From an uncultured Clostridia bacterium (lineage in GTDB: Bacteria > Bacillota > Clostridia > Oscillospirales > Ruminococcaceae), in assembly GCA_947302065.1 (NCBI GenBank), contig CAMYUO010000015.1, positions 1 to 12,416 on the forward strand: DNA of 12,416 nt. Direction: 5' to 3'. The translations under genes were made by a program, and so were the position numbers. The notes under the pieces were generated by a model. The model did no database searches. It had not been told where the DNA came from and saw only the letters and a program-made list of their open reading frames with translations. Shown here one piece after another: positions 1-6,513 of the stretch (position 1 is the stretch's first letter; every line of letters starts with the position of its first letter).

Positions 1-353
1 AGACTTTCGTCAAGCTGACCGTGACCAACATCTATCGCATAGACCAGCTTTGCGCCATGCTCAAGCAGGCACTGCGTAAAACCGCCTGTTGATGCGCCGA
101 TATCAGCACAAACCAGACCATTAACGTTGATCTCAAAAGTATCAAATGCTTTTTCAAGTTTAAGACCGCCTCTGCCCACAAAAGCAAGGTCATCGGGCTG
201 AGACTCGACAATATCATTCTCACCGATCTCTTGTGCCGGCTTAGTGCAGGTCTTTCCGTTTACTGTTACCTTGCCGTTTTTGATAAGTGCTTTGGCTCTT
301 TCACGGCTCTTTGCAAGACCGTTTTCGGTCAGGTATACATCAAGTCTGCTCAT
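1..353 (-). CDS. tlyA: TlyA family 2'-O-methyltransferase / hemolysin-like protein, 5' part only
   Basis: The gene runs off the left edge, so only the first 117 codons are visible. Residues 1-60 form an S4 RNA-binding domain (MSRLDVYLTE, then KSRERAKALIKNGKVTVNG), followed by VGRGGLKLEKAF, a TlyA hallmark. Residues 83-91 (DIGASTGGF) are the SAM-binding motif I of an FtsJ/RrmJ-type methyltransferase, and AIDVGHGQL (106-114) is also typical of TlyA. Family knowledge: TlyA methylates the ribose of cytidines in 16S and/or 23S rRNA and acts in the cytoplasm; the haemolysin name is historical. The ATG at 353 lies inside the end of dxs (14-base overlap), with AGAGGT about 11 bases upstream, which suggests coupled translation. 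This is the last visible gene of the asp23-nusB-xse-ispA-dxs operon. Confidence 0.93.
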   Translation of the reverse strand, partial: MSRLDVYLTENGLAKSRERAKALIKNGKVTVNGKTCTKPAQEIGENDIVESQPDDLAFVGRGGLKLEKAFDTFEINVNGLVCADIGASTGGFTQCLLEHGAKLVYAIDVGHGQLDES

Positions 354-2196
354 CGCTCAAGAAGACCTCTATCTGCTGTGCCATTCTTTCTGATGAGAAC
401 CCAAGCTCATCAAGCAGAACGTCACAATCACCATGCTTTACAAAATAGTCGATAGTAAAAGGTGCGATATTGTCGCACACAGCCGCATACTTTTCGCTGA
501 TAGAGCCGTAATCATAGCACTCTTCAAAGAAGAATGCAACATCATAGCTTGAAATGATATCAGCGATCTGCTCGCTTATCGGGAAGATCTCAACGAGTCT
601 CAGCACATCACAGATTATATCCTTGGTTTTAAGGATCTCAAGTGCTGCCATAACGTTGTTGCACAATCTGCCGTAGGTCACGATAAGAATGTGACCGCCT
701 TTTTTGATATGAGTAAATGACGTATTCGGTTCGGGATTCTTGATAAGGCTCTTTTCATTGCCTCTTGGGTATCTGACAGCAACGATGCAATCGTCCTCAT
801 TTATCGCTTTACGCAGGCAAAGCCTGAGTTCCTCATAATCCGAAGGCGAATAGATCTTTGTATTAGGCACGCTCGAAAGGAACGACACATCAAAAATACC
901 CTGATGTGTCTCACCATCGTTTCCAACGATACCCGCCCTGTCAACGCACAGCACTGCATGGTAATGGCATATCGAAAGGTCGTGGATTAACTCATCATAT
1001 GATCTTTGCAGAAAGCTTGAATAAACGGCGAATACGGGGATATATCTCATCTGTGCAAGTCCGCCGCAGAATGTAACTGCATGCTCCTCTGCTATGCCGA
1101 CATCAAAGAATCTCTCGGGGAACTGCTTGGCAAAATACTGCAAGCCCGTTCCGTATTTCATAGCTGCGGTAATGGCGCAGACACGCTTGTTCGTTCTTGC
1201 GATATCACAAAGCTCCTTGCCCATCACAGACGAAAAGCTGTCGCTTGCAACCACGTCCGGGTTGCCGGTTGCGATCTCGAAAGAGCCGACACCGTGATAC
1301 TCACCGGGATTCTTTTCCGCAGGAGTATAGCCTTTGCCCTTTACGGTATTGACGTGGACGAGAACAGGTCTTTTCAGAGCTTTCGCAGACTGAAGTCCCC
1401 TTTCTATCTCACCAATGTTATGACCGTCGATAGGGCCGATGTATTCAAATCCGAGATCCTCAAAAAGCGTTGCGTGCAAAAGTGCATTCTTTACAGTATC
1501 CTTAGAGCCTTTAATGACCTTGCTGACCGGTGAACCGATAACAGGAGTCTTGTTGAGGACACTCTTAACGGCGCTCTTGGTCTTGTGGTAGCCTTCCCTC
1601 GTTCTGAGAGTGGAAAGATACTTTGCCATGCTGCCGACGTTTTTTGAAATGGACATTTCGTTATAATTTAGGATAACGATTATGTTTGTGTTGCTTTTTC
1701 CTGCGTTATTCAGTCCCTCATAGAACAGACCGCCAGAAGAAGCTCCGTCACCAACGATAGCAACTGCATAATGGTCATCTCCATTGAGTTTCATAGCTGT
1801 AGCCATACCGAGCGCAGCAGAGATAGAATTTGAACTATGTCCGCTGATAAACGCATCATGGACAGACTCATCAGGTCTGCAAAAGCCCGAAATGCCGTCT
1901 TCTTTTCGCAGTGTTGAAAACTTCTTGGCACGCCCTGTCACGATCTTATGGGTGTAAGCCTGATGACCTACATCCCAGACTATCTTATCCCTCGGCGAGT
2001 CGAAAACTCTGTGAACAGCAACAGTAAGCTCAACAGTACCAAGGCTTGAAGCAAGGTGACCGCCGTTTTTTGAAACTGTAGTTATAAGAAGTCTTCTGAT
2101 CTGTTTGCAAAGCTCGTCGCACTGCGGCAAGCTGAGCTTTTTCAGATCGGCAGGAAGATTCATTTTATAAATATCAAGCTTGTTATTATAGCTCAT
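340..2196 (-). CDS. dxs: 1-deoxy-D-xylulose-5-phosphate synthase
   Basis: Thiamine-diphosphate enzyme that joins pyruvate and glyceraldehyde 3-phosphate to give DXP, the first step of the MEP isoprenoid pathway; cytoplasmic. The product is about 618 residues, the family's usual length. In order one sees GGHLASSLG (about 45-53), DVGHQAYTHK (75-84), SGHSSNSISAALGM (118-131), the ThDP/metal motif GDG (149-151) with LNYNEMSIS (176-184), then the pyrimidine-binding half with GIAEEHAVT carrying the catalytic Glu, followed by DRAGIVG and ETHQGIFD. I chose the ATG at 2196 because GGGAG lies 7 bases upstream. An in-frame TTG at 2223 would add nine residues of no family character and overlap the ispA stop. 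The gene follows ispA, so MEP entry and prenyl chain elongation share a transcript. Confidence 0.96.
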   Translation of the reverse strand: MSYNNKLDIYKMNLPADLKKLSLPQCDELCKQIRRLLITTVSKNGGHLASSLGTVELTVAVHRVFDSPRDKIVWDVGHQAYTHKIVTGRAKKFSTLRKEDGISGFCRPDESVHDAFISGHSSNSISAALGMATAMKLNGDDHYAVAIVGDGASSGGLFYEGLNNAGKSNTNIIVILNYNEMSISKNVGSMAKYLSTLRTREGYHKTKSAVKSVLNKTPVIGSPVSKVIKGSKDTVKNALLHATLFEDLGFEYIGPIDGHNIGEIERGLQSAKALKRPVLVHVNTVKGKGYTPAEKNPGEYHGVGSFEIATGNPDVVASDSFSSVMGKELCDIARTNKRVCAITAAMKYGTGLQYFAKQFPERFFDVGIAEEHAVTFCGGLAQMRYIPVFAVYSSFLQRSYDELIHDLSICHYHAVLCVDRAGIVGNDGETHQGIFDVSFLSSVPNTKIYSPSDYEELRLCLRKAINEDDCIVAVRYPRGNEKSLIKNPEPNTSFTHIKKGGHILIVTYGRLCNNVMAALEILKTKDIICDVLRLVEIFPISEQIADIISSYDVAFFFEECYDYGSISEKYAAVCDNIAPFTIDYFVKHGDCDVLLDELGFSSERMAQQIEVFLSDEQT

Positions 2197-2219
2197 TGAG
2201 ATACTCCCAATCCTTGTTG

Positions 2220-3113
2220 TCAATTGCGTCTGCTGAGCAGATCATCTGTAAGCTCTGAGAGGAAACCGTTATCTTCAAAAGCAGTCAGGTGTCCGAGAGC
2301 CTGCATTGTAAGCTGCGATGCTATCTGTCTTGAACGATTCTCGCCGAGAACAGAAACATAGGTGCACTTGTGTTGTTCGCTATCACTGCCTATCGGCTTG
2401 CCGAGCTCTTCAAAAGTGCCTGTAACATCAAGCAGATCGTCAACGATCTGAAAAGCTCTGCCAAGCGCAGATGCATATTCTGCTGCCTTTGGGATAAGCT
2501 CAAATTTGCCAGCGAGGATTACGCCCATAACGCAGGCTGCCTCGATGAGCGCACCTGTCTTGTATGACTGCAGAACATTGAGCGTTTCAATATCAACATC
2601 TTTGCCCTCACAAGCAAGGTCGATGACCTGACCGCCGATCATGCCGTTAACGCCGACGCCTTTACTGAGCACCGAAATGAGCATGACCGCTTTGTCAGCG
2701 GATATCCTGCCATCGAGAGCAGCATTTGAAATGACCTCAAACGCAAGTGTATTGAGAGCATCGCCTGCAAGCAAAGCAATGCTCTCGGGGAAAGCCTTGT
2801 GGCATGACGGTTTGCCTCTGCGGTAATCGTCATTATCCATACAAGGCAGATCGTCGTGGATAAGCGAAAATGTATGTATAAGCTCGATCGAACATGCAAT
2901 ATCCAGAATACTGTCCATGTCCTTTCCGCCGCACATGCGGTAGAACTCAAGACAAAGCACAGGTCTGAGCCTTTTGCCTCCTGCCATGAGCGAATACTCC
3001 ATAGCCTCGCAGACAACACCCTGAAGCTCGGGTTTATCGGCTGTAAAGCTCAAAAGGCACTCATCGACCGTCTTTACATATTTATCAAGGAGCTGCTTTG
3101 CTGCATCATTCAT
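2220..3113 (-). CDS. ispA: Polyprenyl synthetase, farnesyl/geranylgeranyl diphosphate synthase type
   Basis: Head-to-tail trans-prenyltransferase that condenses isopentenyl diphosphate with allylic diphosphates, feeding undecaprenyl and quinone or other isoprenoid synthesis. The 297-residue form shows GGKRLRP (45-51, IPP binding), the first Asp-rich motif DDLPCMD (87-93) in the bacterial DDxxxxD form followed by RRGKPS, GGQVIDL (160-166), KTGAL (185-189), and the second Asp-rich motif DDLLD (225-229) followed by GKPIGSD. Start choice: an in-frame ATG at 3128 has no good ribosome binding site, whereas the ATG at 3113 has GGAG nine bases upstream, formed from bases of that first ATGGAG. The gene overlaps the xseB stop by eight bases. 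Product chain length cannot be fixed from sequence; FPP is the usual assignment for this operon position. Confidence 0.94.
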   Translation of the reverse strand: MNDAAKQLLDKYVKTVDECLLSFTADKPELQGVVCEAMEYSLMAGGKRLRPVLCLEFYRMCGGKDMDSILDIACSIELIHTFSLIHDDLPCMDNDDYRRGKPSCHKAFPESIALLAGDALNTLAFEVISNAALDGRISADKAVMLISVLSKGVGVNGMIGGQVIDLACEGKDVDIETLNVLQSYKTGALIEAACVMGVILAGKFELIPKAAEYASALGRAFQIVDDLLDVTGTFEELGKPIGSDSEQHKCTYVSVLGENRSRQIASQLTMQALGHLTAFEDNGFLSELTDDLLSRRN

Positions 3114-3294
3114 CTGCGGTTTCTCCATTCATCTGTTTTACTGTAAGTTTGGCTTCTTCAAGTGTTTTTTTGCACTTGACCGAAAGCTCAACGCCTTCTT
3201 TATAAAGATCAAGCGACTGCTCAAGCGAAAGCTCGGAGCTTTCAAGCTTTTTAACTATTTCATTGAGTCTTGAAAGATCTTTCTCAAAGCTCAT
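3106..3294 (-). CDS. xseB: Exodeoxyribonuclease VII small subunit
   Basis: Small, acidic, helical subunit of exonuclease VII, which binds the large subunit XseA and is needed for degradation of single-stranded DNA to oligonucleotides. The 62-residue product matches the family in length and pattern: MSFEKDLSRLNEIVKKLE, then LSLEQSLDLYKEGVELSVKC and a helical LEEAKLTV tail. AGGAAG six bases before the ATG is a good ribosome binding site. The gene overlaps the end of xseA by 11 bases, and its own stop lies inside the ispA start region. This gives a chain of translationally coupled genes and matched XseA/XseB production. Confidence 0.95.
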   Translation of the reverse strand: MSFEKDLSRLNEIVKKLESSELSLEQSLDLYKEGVELSVKCKKTLEEAKLTVKQMNGETADE

Positions 3295-4501
3295 TTATAT
3301 CTTCCTTTCGGGTCAAATCTGTTACTGTCGCACTAAGCTCATCATTTCTGAATCTGACAGTTATCCTGTCACCGTCATTTATCTCTGCTGCCTTTGAAAC
3401 AACTGCACCGTCTTTCTGAACGATAGAATATCCTCTCGTCAGAACATTGAACGGACTGAGTGCATTAAGTGTGCCTGCGGACTTTTCAAGAGCAAACTCT
3501 TTTTTGCTCAGAGCGCTGTTCACGCCTATCAAAAGCCGTTTTTCAAGTTCATTTACAAGCTGAGTATCCTTTTCAAGTTTACTGCTCGGTGAATACAGTT
3601 TCAGATCGCTTAGGCACTTATCCACCTGATTGGATTTGCGTTCGATCATTGCGCTGACAGCATTGGTCATTGAGTTTTTAAGGCTGTCAACAGCGCCGAA
3701 AAGCTCTGCCCTGTCAGGCGTTGCAAGCTCCGCTGCAGCCGAAGGTGTCGGCGCACGCAGATCGGCGGCATAGTCAACAAGCGTAGTATCTGTTTCATGA
3801 CCGACCGCTGTAATGATTGGTGTTTGACAATCATGCACCGCAACTGCGACCTTTTCAGCATTGAACGGCATAAGGTCTTCGAGCGTTCCGCCGCCTCTGG
3901 CAAGGATTATCGTATCAAACTCGCCGGTGTCAGCAAGCTTAAGGCTCTCGCAGATATTATCCGCAGCCTTTTCGCCCTGCACCTGAGTGTGAAACAGCCC
4001 GACGGTGCAAATCGGGAATCTTCTCTGAAGAATGTTGAGTATATCCTGCAGCGCTGCTCCTGTTAGTGAAGACACAACAGCTATCTTTCTCGGAAACAGC
4101 GGGATCGGCTTTTTAGCCTCTTCATCAAAGACGCCCTGCTTTATCAGCTTTTCCTTGACAAGCTCGATCTGCATATGCAAAAGACCGCTGCCGAGCGGAG
4201 TTATATCTGTTGCGATGATCTGATAGGTCCCGCCTGCCTCGTAAAGCTCGACGTTTCCTGTAACGACAACGCTCATACCGTCTTCCGGCTCAAATTTAAG
4301 CCTGCCCATGCAGTTTGCAAACATAACAGCTTTGACGCAGCTTTGCTGGTCTTTTACTGTAAAATATGCGTGACCTGACTTATAGTTCACACCGAAATTA
4401 GAGATCTCGCCCTTAACGCAGATGCCTTTGAGCTTAACATCTGATTTCAGCTTGAAGGCAACGTATTTATTAAGCTGTGAGACCGTAAGTATCGAGCTCA
4501 T
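3284..4501 (-). CDS. xseA: Exodeoxyribonuclease VII large subunit
   Basis: Catalytic subunit of exonuclease VII, a metal-independent single-strand DNA exonuclease. The 405 residues show an N-terminal OB-fold (about 1-100, with KGEISNF at 30-36), then the catalytic region: PRKIAVVSSLTGAALQDIL (137-155), ARGGGTLEDL (201-210), TAVGHETDTT (231-240) and RAPTPSAAAEL (249-259). A long charged helical stretch (about 265-345) is expected to be the coiled coil that binds XseB. The C-terminal segment contains NVLTRGYSIV, another family hallmark. The start ATG shares one base with the stop of the upstream Kae1-like gene (TGATG), so translation is probably coupled. Somewhat shorter than the E. coli and B. 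subtilis enzymes but intact in all motifs. Confidence 0.96.
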   Translation of the reverse strand: MSSILTVSQLNKYVAFKLKSDVKLKGICVKGEISNFGVNYKSGHAYFTVKDQQSCVKAVMFANCMGRLKFEPEDGMSVVVTGNVELYEAGGTYQIIATDITPLGSGLLHMQIELVKEKLIKQGVFDEEAKKPIPLFPRKIAVVSSLTGAALQDILNILQRRFPICTVGLFHTQVQGEKAADNICESLKLADTGEFDTIILARGGGTLEDLMPFNAEKVAVAVHDCQTPIITAVGHETDTTLVDYAADLRAPTPSAAAELATPDRAELFGAVDSLKNSMTNAVSAMIERKSNQVDKCLSDLKLYSPSSKLEKDTQLVNELEKRLLIGVNSALSKKEFALEKSAGTLNALSPFNVLTRGYSIVQKDGAVVSKAAEINDGDRITVRFRNDELSATVTDLTRKEDINEL

Positions 4502-5441
4502 CAGACTTTGCCCTCCTTTATTGCGCCAAAAAGAGCTACACCTGCGGCATTATCGCAGGAAAACTCAGGATGCGCAAAATAGCCGTCACAAACCGAAACG
4601 AGCATATCCTTAATCAGTTTATCCGACATAACGCCGCCAGCAAAGATAACAGGTATTTCGCCGTATTTTTCAATTGCCGCTTTTGTCATCGCACGGACAG
4701 TGCAGCCGATATATTCAAGGCAGAACTTAGCCGTATCCTCGGCACAAACTCCGCTTTTAAGCATAGCATCACATTTGTTCTCAACACCCGAAAGGCAGCA
4801 ATCAGTGCCTTTCAGCACAGGCTTTATAGAAAACTTAGCTTCACTTTTCACAGCCAGTTTTTCAAGCTCAGCACCGCACGGAAAATCAAGTCCGAGCATT
4901 ATACCGACCCTGTCAACAGCTTGTCCTGCTTTAAGATCGAGCGAGCCGCCGATCTGTTCTATATTGATAACATTTTCTTTATCAGGCTTGCACAGAAGAA
5001 GATCGGTCGTACCGCCGCTGACGTGTAAAGCAAGAAAAGACCTGTTCGATTTGAGCAGATCAAGCCTTTTACACGAATATAACGCCGCAAGGATATGCCC
5101 TGTCTGGTGATGTGTGGCATAACAGCTCACACCGCAGGCAGCTGCGACCGACCTTGCAGCAGACTCCCCTGCAAGAAAGCAGGGCATATACGAACCTTTT
5201 ACATTTCTCGGTGCACAAGAAAAGCTTACGCCGCTGACAGACCTGTCTCCCTGCAAGAGCTGTTCCATAAGCTCAGGGAGTTGCTTAGTGTGATGAAACA
5301 CCGCATCAGACTGGCGTATGCCCTTTTCGCCGCTTTTAACAGGCAGAAGCTTTTTGATAGAAAGCATCTCGCCCGTGTTTGTATCAAACGCTGCACACGA
5401 GGTAGTGAATTGCTCGTATCTATACCGAGATAAAGGCTCAT
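4501..5441 (-). CDS. TsaD/Kae1-like ASKHA-domain protein (M22 family), with an apparent frameshift at codon 12
   Basis: Paralogue of the tRNA t6A synthesis protein TsaD, of the kind often found between nusB and xseA in Clostridia; exact function unknown to me. The natural start is the ATG at 5441: it overlaps the nusB stop as ATGA and encodes MSLYLGIDTSN, the phosphate-1 loop of the fold. The frame then breaks. The continuation TTSCAAFDTNTGEML lies in another frame starting at 5406, and adding one base inside AATTC (5411-5407) gives the expected GIDTSNYTTSC. The repaired protein is 313 residues and keeps the H-x3-H metal motif HQTGH (112-116), HVSGGTTD (140-147), VDRVGIMLGLDFPCG, AGGV (268-271) and CDNAAG with the metal Asp (297). 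An upstream reading from a TTG at 5493 lacks the phosphate loop and is artificial. Either a sequencing error or a recent pseudogene. Confidence 0.85.
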
Positions 5442-5866
5442 TGCTTATCGTCAAGCTTGTCCTTGACATAATCACTTTTTGAAAACGAGCCAAGCACGCC
5501 GTTTACAAACGACACGTCAGAGTTGAGCGCATACGACTGAGCAAGCTTAACAGCCTCGCTGATAGCTACATTCACAGGCACTCTATCGTCAAACATAGAC
5601 TCATAGATAGCAAGCCTGAGCAGCGCAAGGTTTACCTTTGGGATCCTGTTCACAGCACGCTTATCACTGAACTTTGAAATGATCTCATCAAGCTGATCTG
5701 CCCTATCGAATATATTTATAACGAGCTGCTGAGCCTCTTTGTCGAATGCAAAATCATCAACTTCCTTTGCAGCCTCAAATAACTCTTCAAAAGAATCATC
5801 TCTGAAAAGCTTTTCAAATGAGAGCAGAAACGCTGCTTCTCTTACCTGTCGCCTTGATGCCGGCAC
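5438..5866 (-). CDS. nusB: Transcription antitermination factor NusB
   Basis: NusB binds boxA RNA together with NusE (ribosomal protein S10) and promotes antitermination in rRNA operons. The 142-residue all-helical product is of family length. It starts MPASRRQVREAAFLLSF, matching the usual Arg-rich RNA-binding N-terminus, and contains AVNRIPKVNLALLRLAIYE and VPVNVAISEAVKLA, both typical. It ends with SFVNGVLGSF. The start is a GTG at 5866 with AAGGA nine bases upstream; a nearby ATG at 5876 is out of frame. Its stop overlaps the start of the Kae1-like gene by four bases (ATGA). It lies 63 bases after asp23, the gap holding a stable hairpin. Confidence 0.94.
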   Translation of the reverse strand: MPASRRQVREAAFLLSFEKLFRDDSFEELFEAAKEVDDFAFDKEAQQLVINIFDRADQLDEIISKFSDKRAVNRIPKVNLALLRLAIYESMFDDRVPVNVAISEAVKLAQSYALNSDVSFVNGVLGSFSKSDYVKDKLDDKQ

Positions 5867-5906
5867 AAAAACACATCCTTTTTGATCTTTCTAATACAGC
5901 ACAAAG

Positions 5907-5933
5907 CTGACCTTTGCTATAAGCAAAAGTCAG
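5907..5933 (-). promoter_or_regulatory. Stable hairpin spanning the asp23 stop codon, possible attenuator or processing site
   Basis: On the minus strand CTGACTTTTGC and GCAAAGGTCAG form an 11-base-pair stem with one G-U pair and a five-base loop TTATA. The asp23 TGA stop lies in the 5' arm. Only three Ts follow, interrupted by GTGCTG, so it does not look like an efficient intrinsic terminator. It could reduce read-through into nusB, protect the 3' end of a processed asp23 message, or mark a cleavage site. A weaker hairpin (CAGC-TTTGT-GCTG, 5897-5909) overlaps its base and could compete with it. Confidence 0.5.
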
Positions 5934-6289
5934 GCTTTATCTTCTGTCGTATGCACACCGCATACGTTAATATTCACTCTTGCGACCATAAGTCCGAGCA
6001 TATTCTGAATGGAACTCTTGACCTTTTCCTGTATCGACTCGCTGATCGCTACGGCTTTTGTTCCTGTTTCAAGAATTATGCCGATGGTCACGGAAATAAC
6101 GTCATCAACAAGACCGATGCGAATATTTCCGAAATTCTCCTGTTTGAGCCAGATCTGTCTCGGAGTTTTCATAACAGGTGCAACGGAATAAACGCCGTCC
6201 ACTTCGTTCAAGCAATTTATGATTATCTGTGCGATAACATCCTGACTGATATGCAGGCTTTTTTCAACAGTATCATTGTTTTTGATCAT
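5930..6289 (-). CDS. Asp23/Gls24 family envelope stress protein, YqhY type
   Basis: Small alpha/beta protein of the Asp23/Gls24 (DUF322) family, 119 residues. The family signature is visible as SLHISQDVIAQIIINCLNEVDGV split over residues 11-33, then DDVISVTIGIILETGT and the C-terminal half VKSSIQNMLGLMVARVNINVCGV, where the V-x-V-N-I-x-V strand is characteristic. Position directly before nusB matches YqhY of B. subtilis, which has been linked to control of fatty-acid synthesis there; whether this applies here is unknown, as accBC are not adjacent. There is no signal peptide or membrane helix. A strong ribosome binding site (AAAGGAG, nine bases before ATG) and a sigma-A-type promoter about 100 bases upstream make it the first gene of the housekeeping operon. 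Confidence 0.92.
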   Translation of the reverse strand: MIKNNDTVEKSLHISQDVIAQIIINCLNEVDGVYSVAPVMKTPRQIWLKQENFGNIRIGLVDDVISVTIGIILETGTKAVAISESIQEKVKSSIQNMLGLMVARVNINVCGVHTTEDKA

Positions 6290-6335
6290 ATGTACAAACT
6301 CCTTTACTGATAATATTGATCTGCATTATATTCAC

Positions 6336-6371
6336 GGAAAAGACAGCCTTGTGACCAAGCCGATCTTTTCC
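6336..6371 (-). promoter_or_regulatory. Foldable element in the asp23 leader
   Basis: Between the predicted start site (about 6383) and the asp23 start codon, the transcript contains GGAAAAGA and TCTTTTCC as an outer 8-base-pair stem enclosing a mismatched internal segment and an inner CTTG-GTCA-CAAG hairpin. No T-run follows, so it is not an intrinsic terminator. I do not recognise a riboswitch class or an r-protein site in it. It may set stability or translation of the operon message. Confidence 0.45.
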
Positions 6372-6389
6372 CCGTCTATAGTTATATAC

Positions 6390-6418
6390 AGTATAACACA
6401 TTTCAACGAAAGTTACAA
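6390..6418 (-). promoter_or_regulatory. Sigma-A-type promoter of the asp23-nusB-xse-ispA-dxs operon
   Basis: On the minus strand TTGTAA (6418-6413) is followed after exactly 17 bases by TATACT (6395-6390), preceded by TGT, an extended -10 element. Transcription would start near 6383, giving a leader of about 94 bases. A second perfect TATAAT at 6330-6325 lacks a convincing -35 at the right distance. The promoter separates constitutive housekeeping expression from the sporulation operon upstream. Confidence 0.6.
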
Positions 6419-6421
6419 GTG

Positions 6422-6457
6422 TTTTTACCGATTTTTTTGAATATGAGCAGATTTTTT
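6422..6457 (-). promoter_or_regulatory. Phased A-tracts upstream of the asp23 promoter, UP-element-like
   Basis: Three A-tracts on the minus strand (five at 6422-6426, seven at 6432-6438, six at 6452-6457) have centres about 11 and then 19-20 bases apart, close to one and two helical turns. They begin just upstream of the -35 hexamer. Such phasing bends DNA and resembles UP elements contacted by the RNA polymerase alpha subunit. This is inferred from spacing only. Confidence 0.4.
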
Positions 6458-6475
6458 ATCGAGTATTGGAACATA

Positions 6476-6488
6476 TGACCGCCGGTCA
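6476..6488 (-). other. Short hairpin after spoIIIAH without a T-run
   Basis: TGACC-GGC-GGTCA forms a five-base-pair stem 26-38 bases after the spoIIIAH stop. The following minus-strand sequence (ATATGTTCC) has no U-tract, so it is not a standard terminator. The 224-base gap between spoIIIAH and asp23 otherwise holds A-tracts, the asp23 promoter and its leader; I find no further gene in it. Confidence 0.35.
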
Positions 6489-6513
6489 GCTTATCCGCCG
6501 CACCTGCGCTGTT

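Noticed and set aside
1081..1533. Plus-strand open frame of 150 codons within dxs
   Set aside because: Antisense to a fully conserved dxs region; composition and residues show no family pattern and no ribosome binding site or promoter was evident.
2197..2223. TTG start for dxs at 2223
   Set aside because: The ATG at 2196 has a good GGGAG site at seven bases, and the added residues do not resemble Dxs N-termini.
4570..5110. Two long plus-strand open frames inside the Kae1-like gene
   Set aside because: Both are antisense to recognisable ASKHA motifs and overlap each other in different frames.
5409..5493. Start of the Kae1-like gene at TTG 5493, giving 330 residues
   Set aside because: Those residues come from out-of-frame nusB sequence, omit the phosphate loop, and ignore the ATGA junction that encodes MSLYLGIDTSN.
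6325..6330. Perfect TATAAT upstream of asp23
   Set aside because: No credible -35 at 16-18 bases; kept only as a possible secondary promoter.
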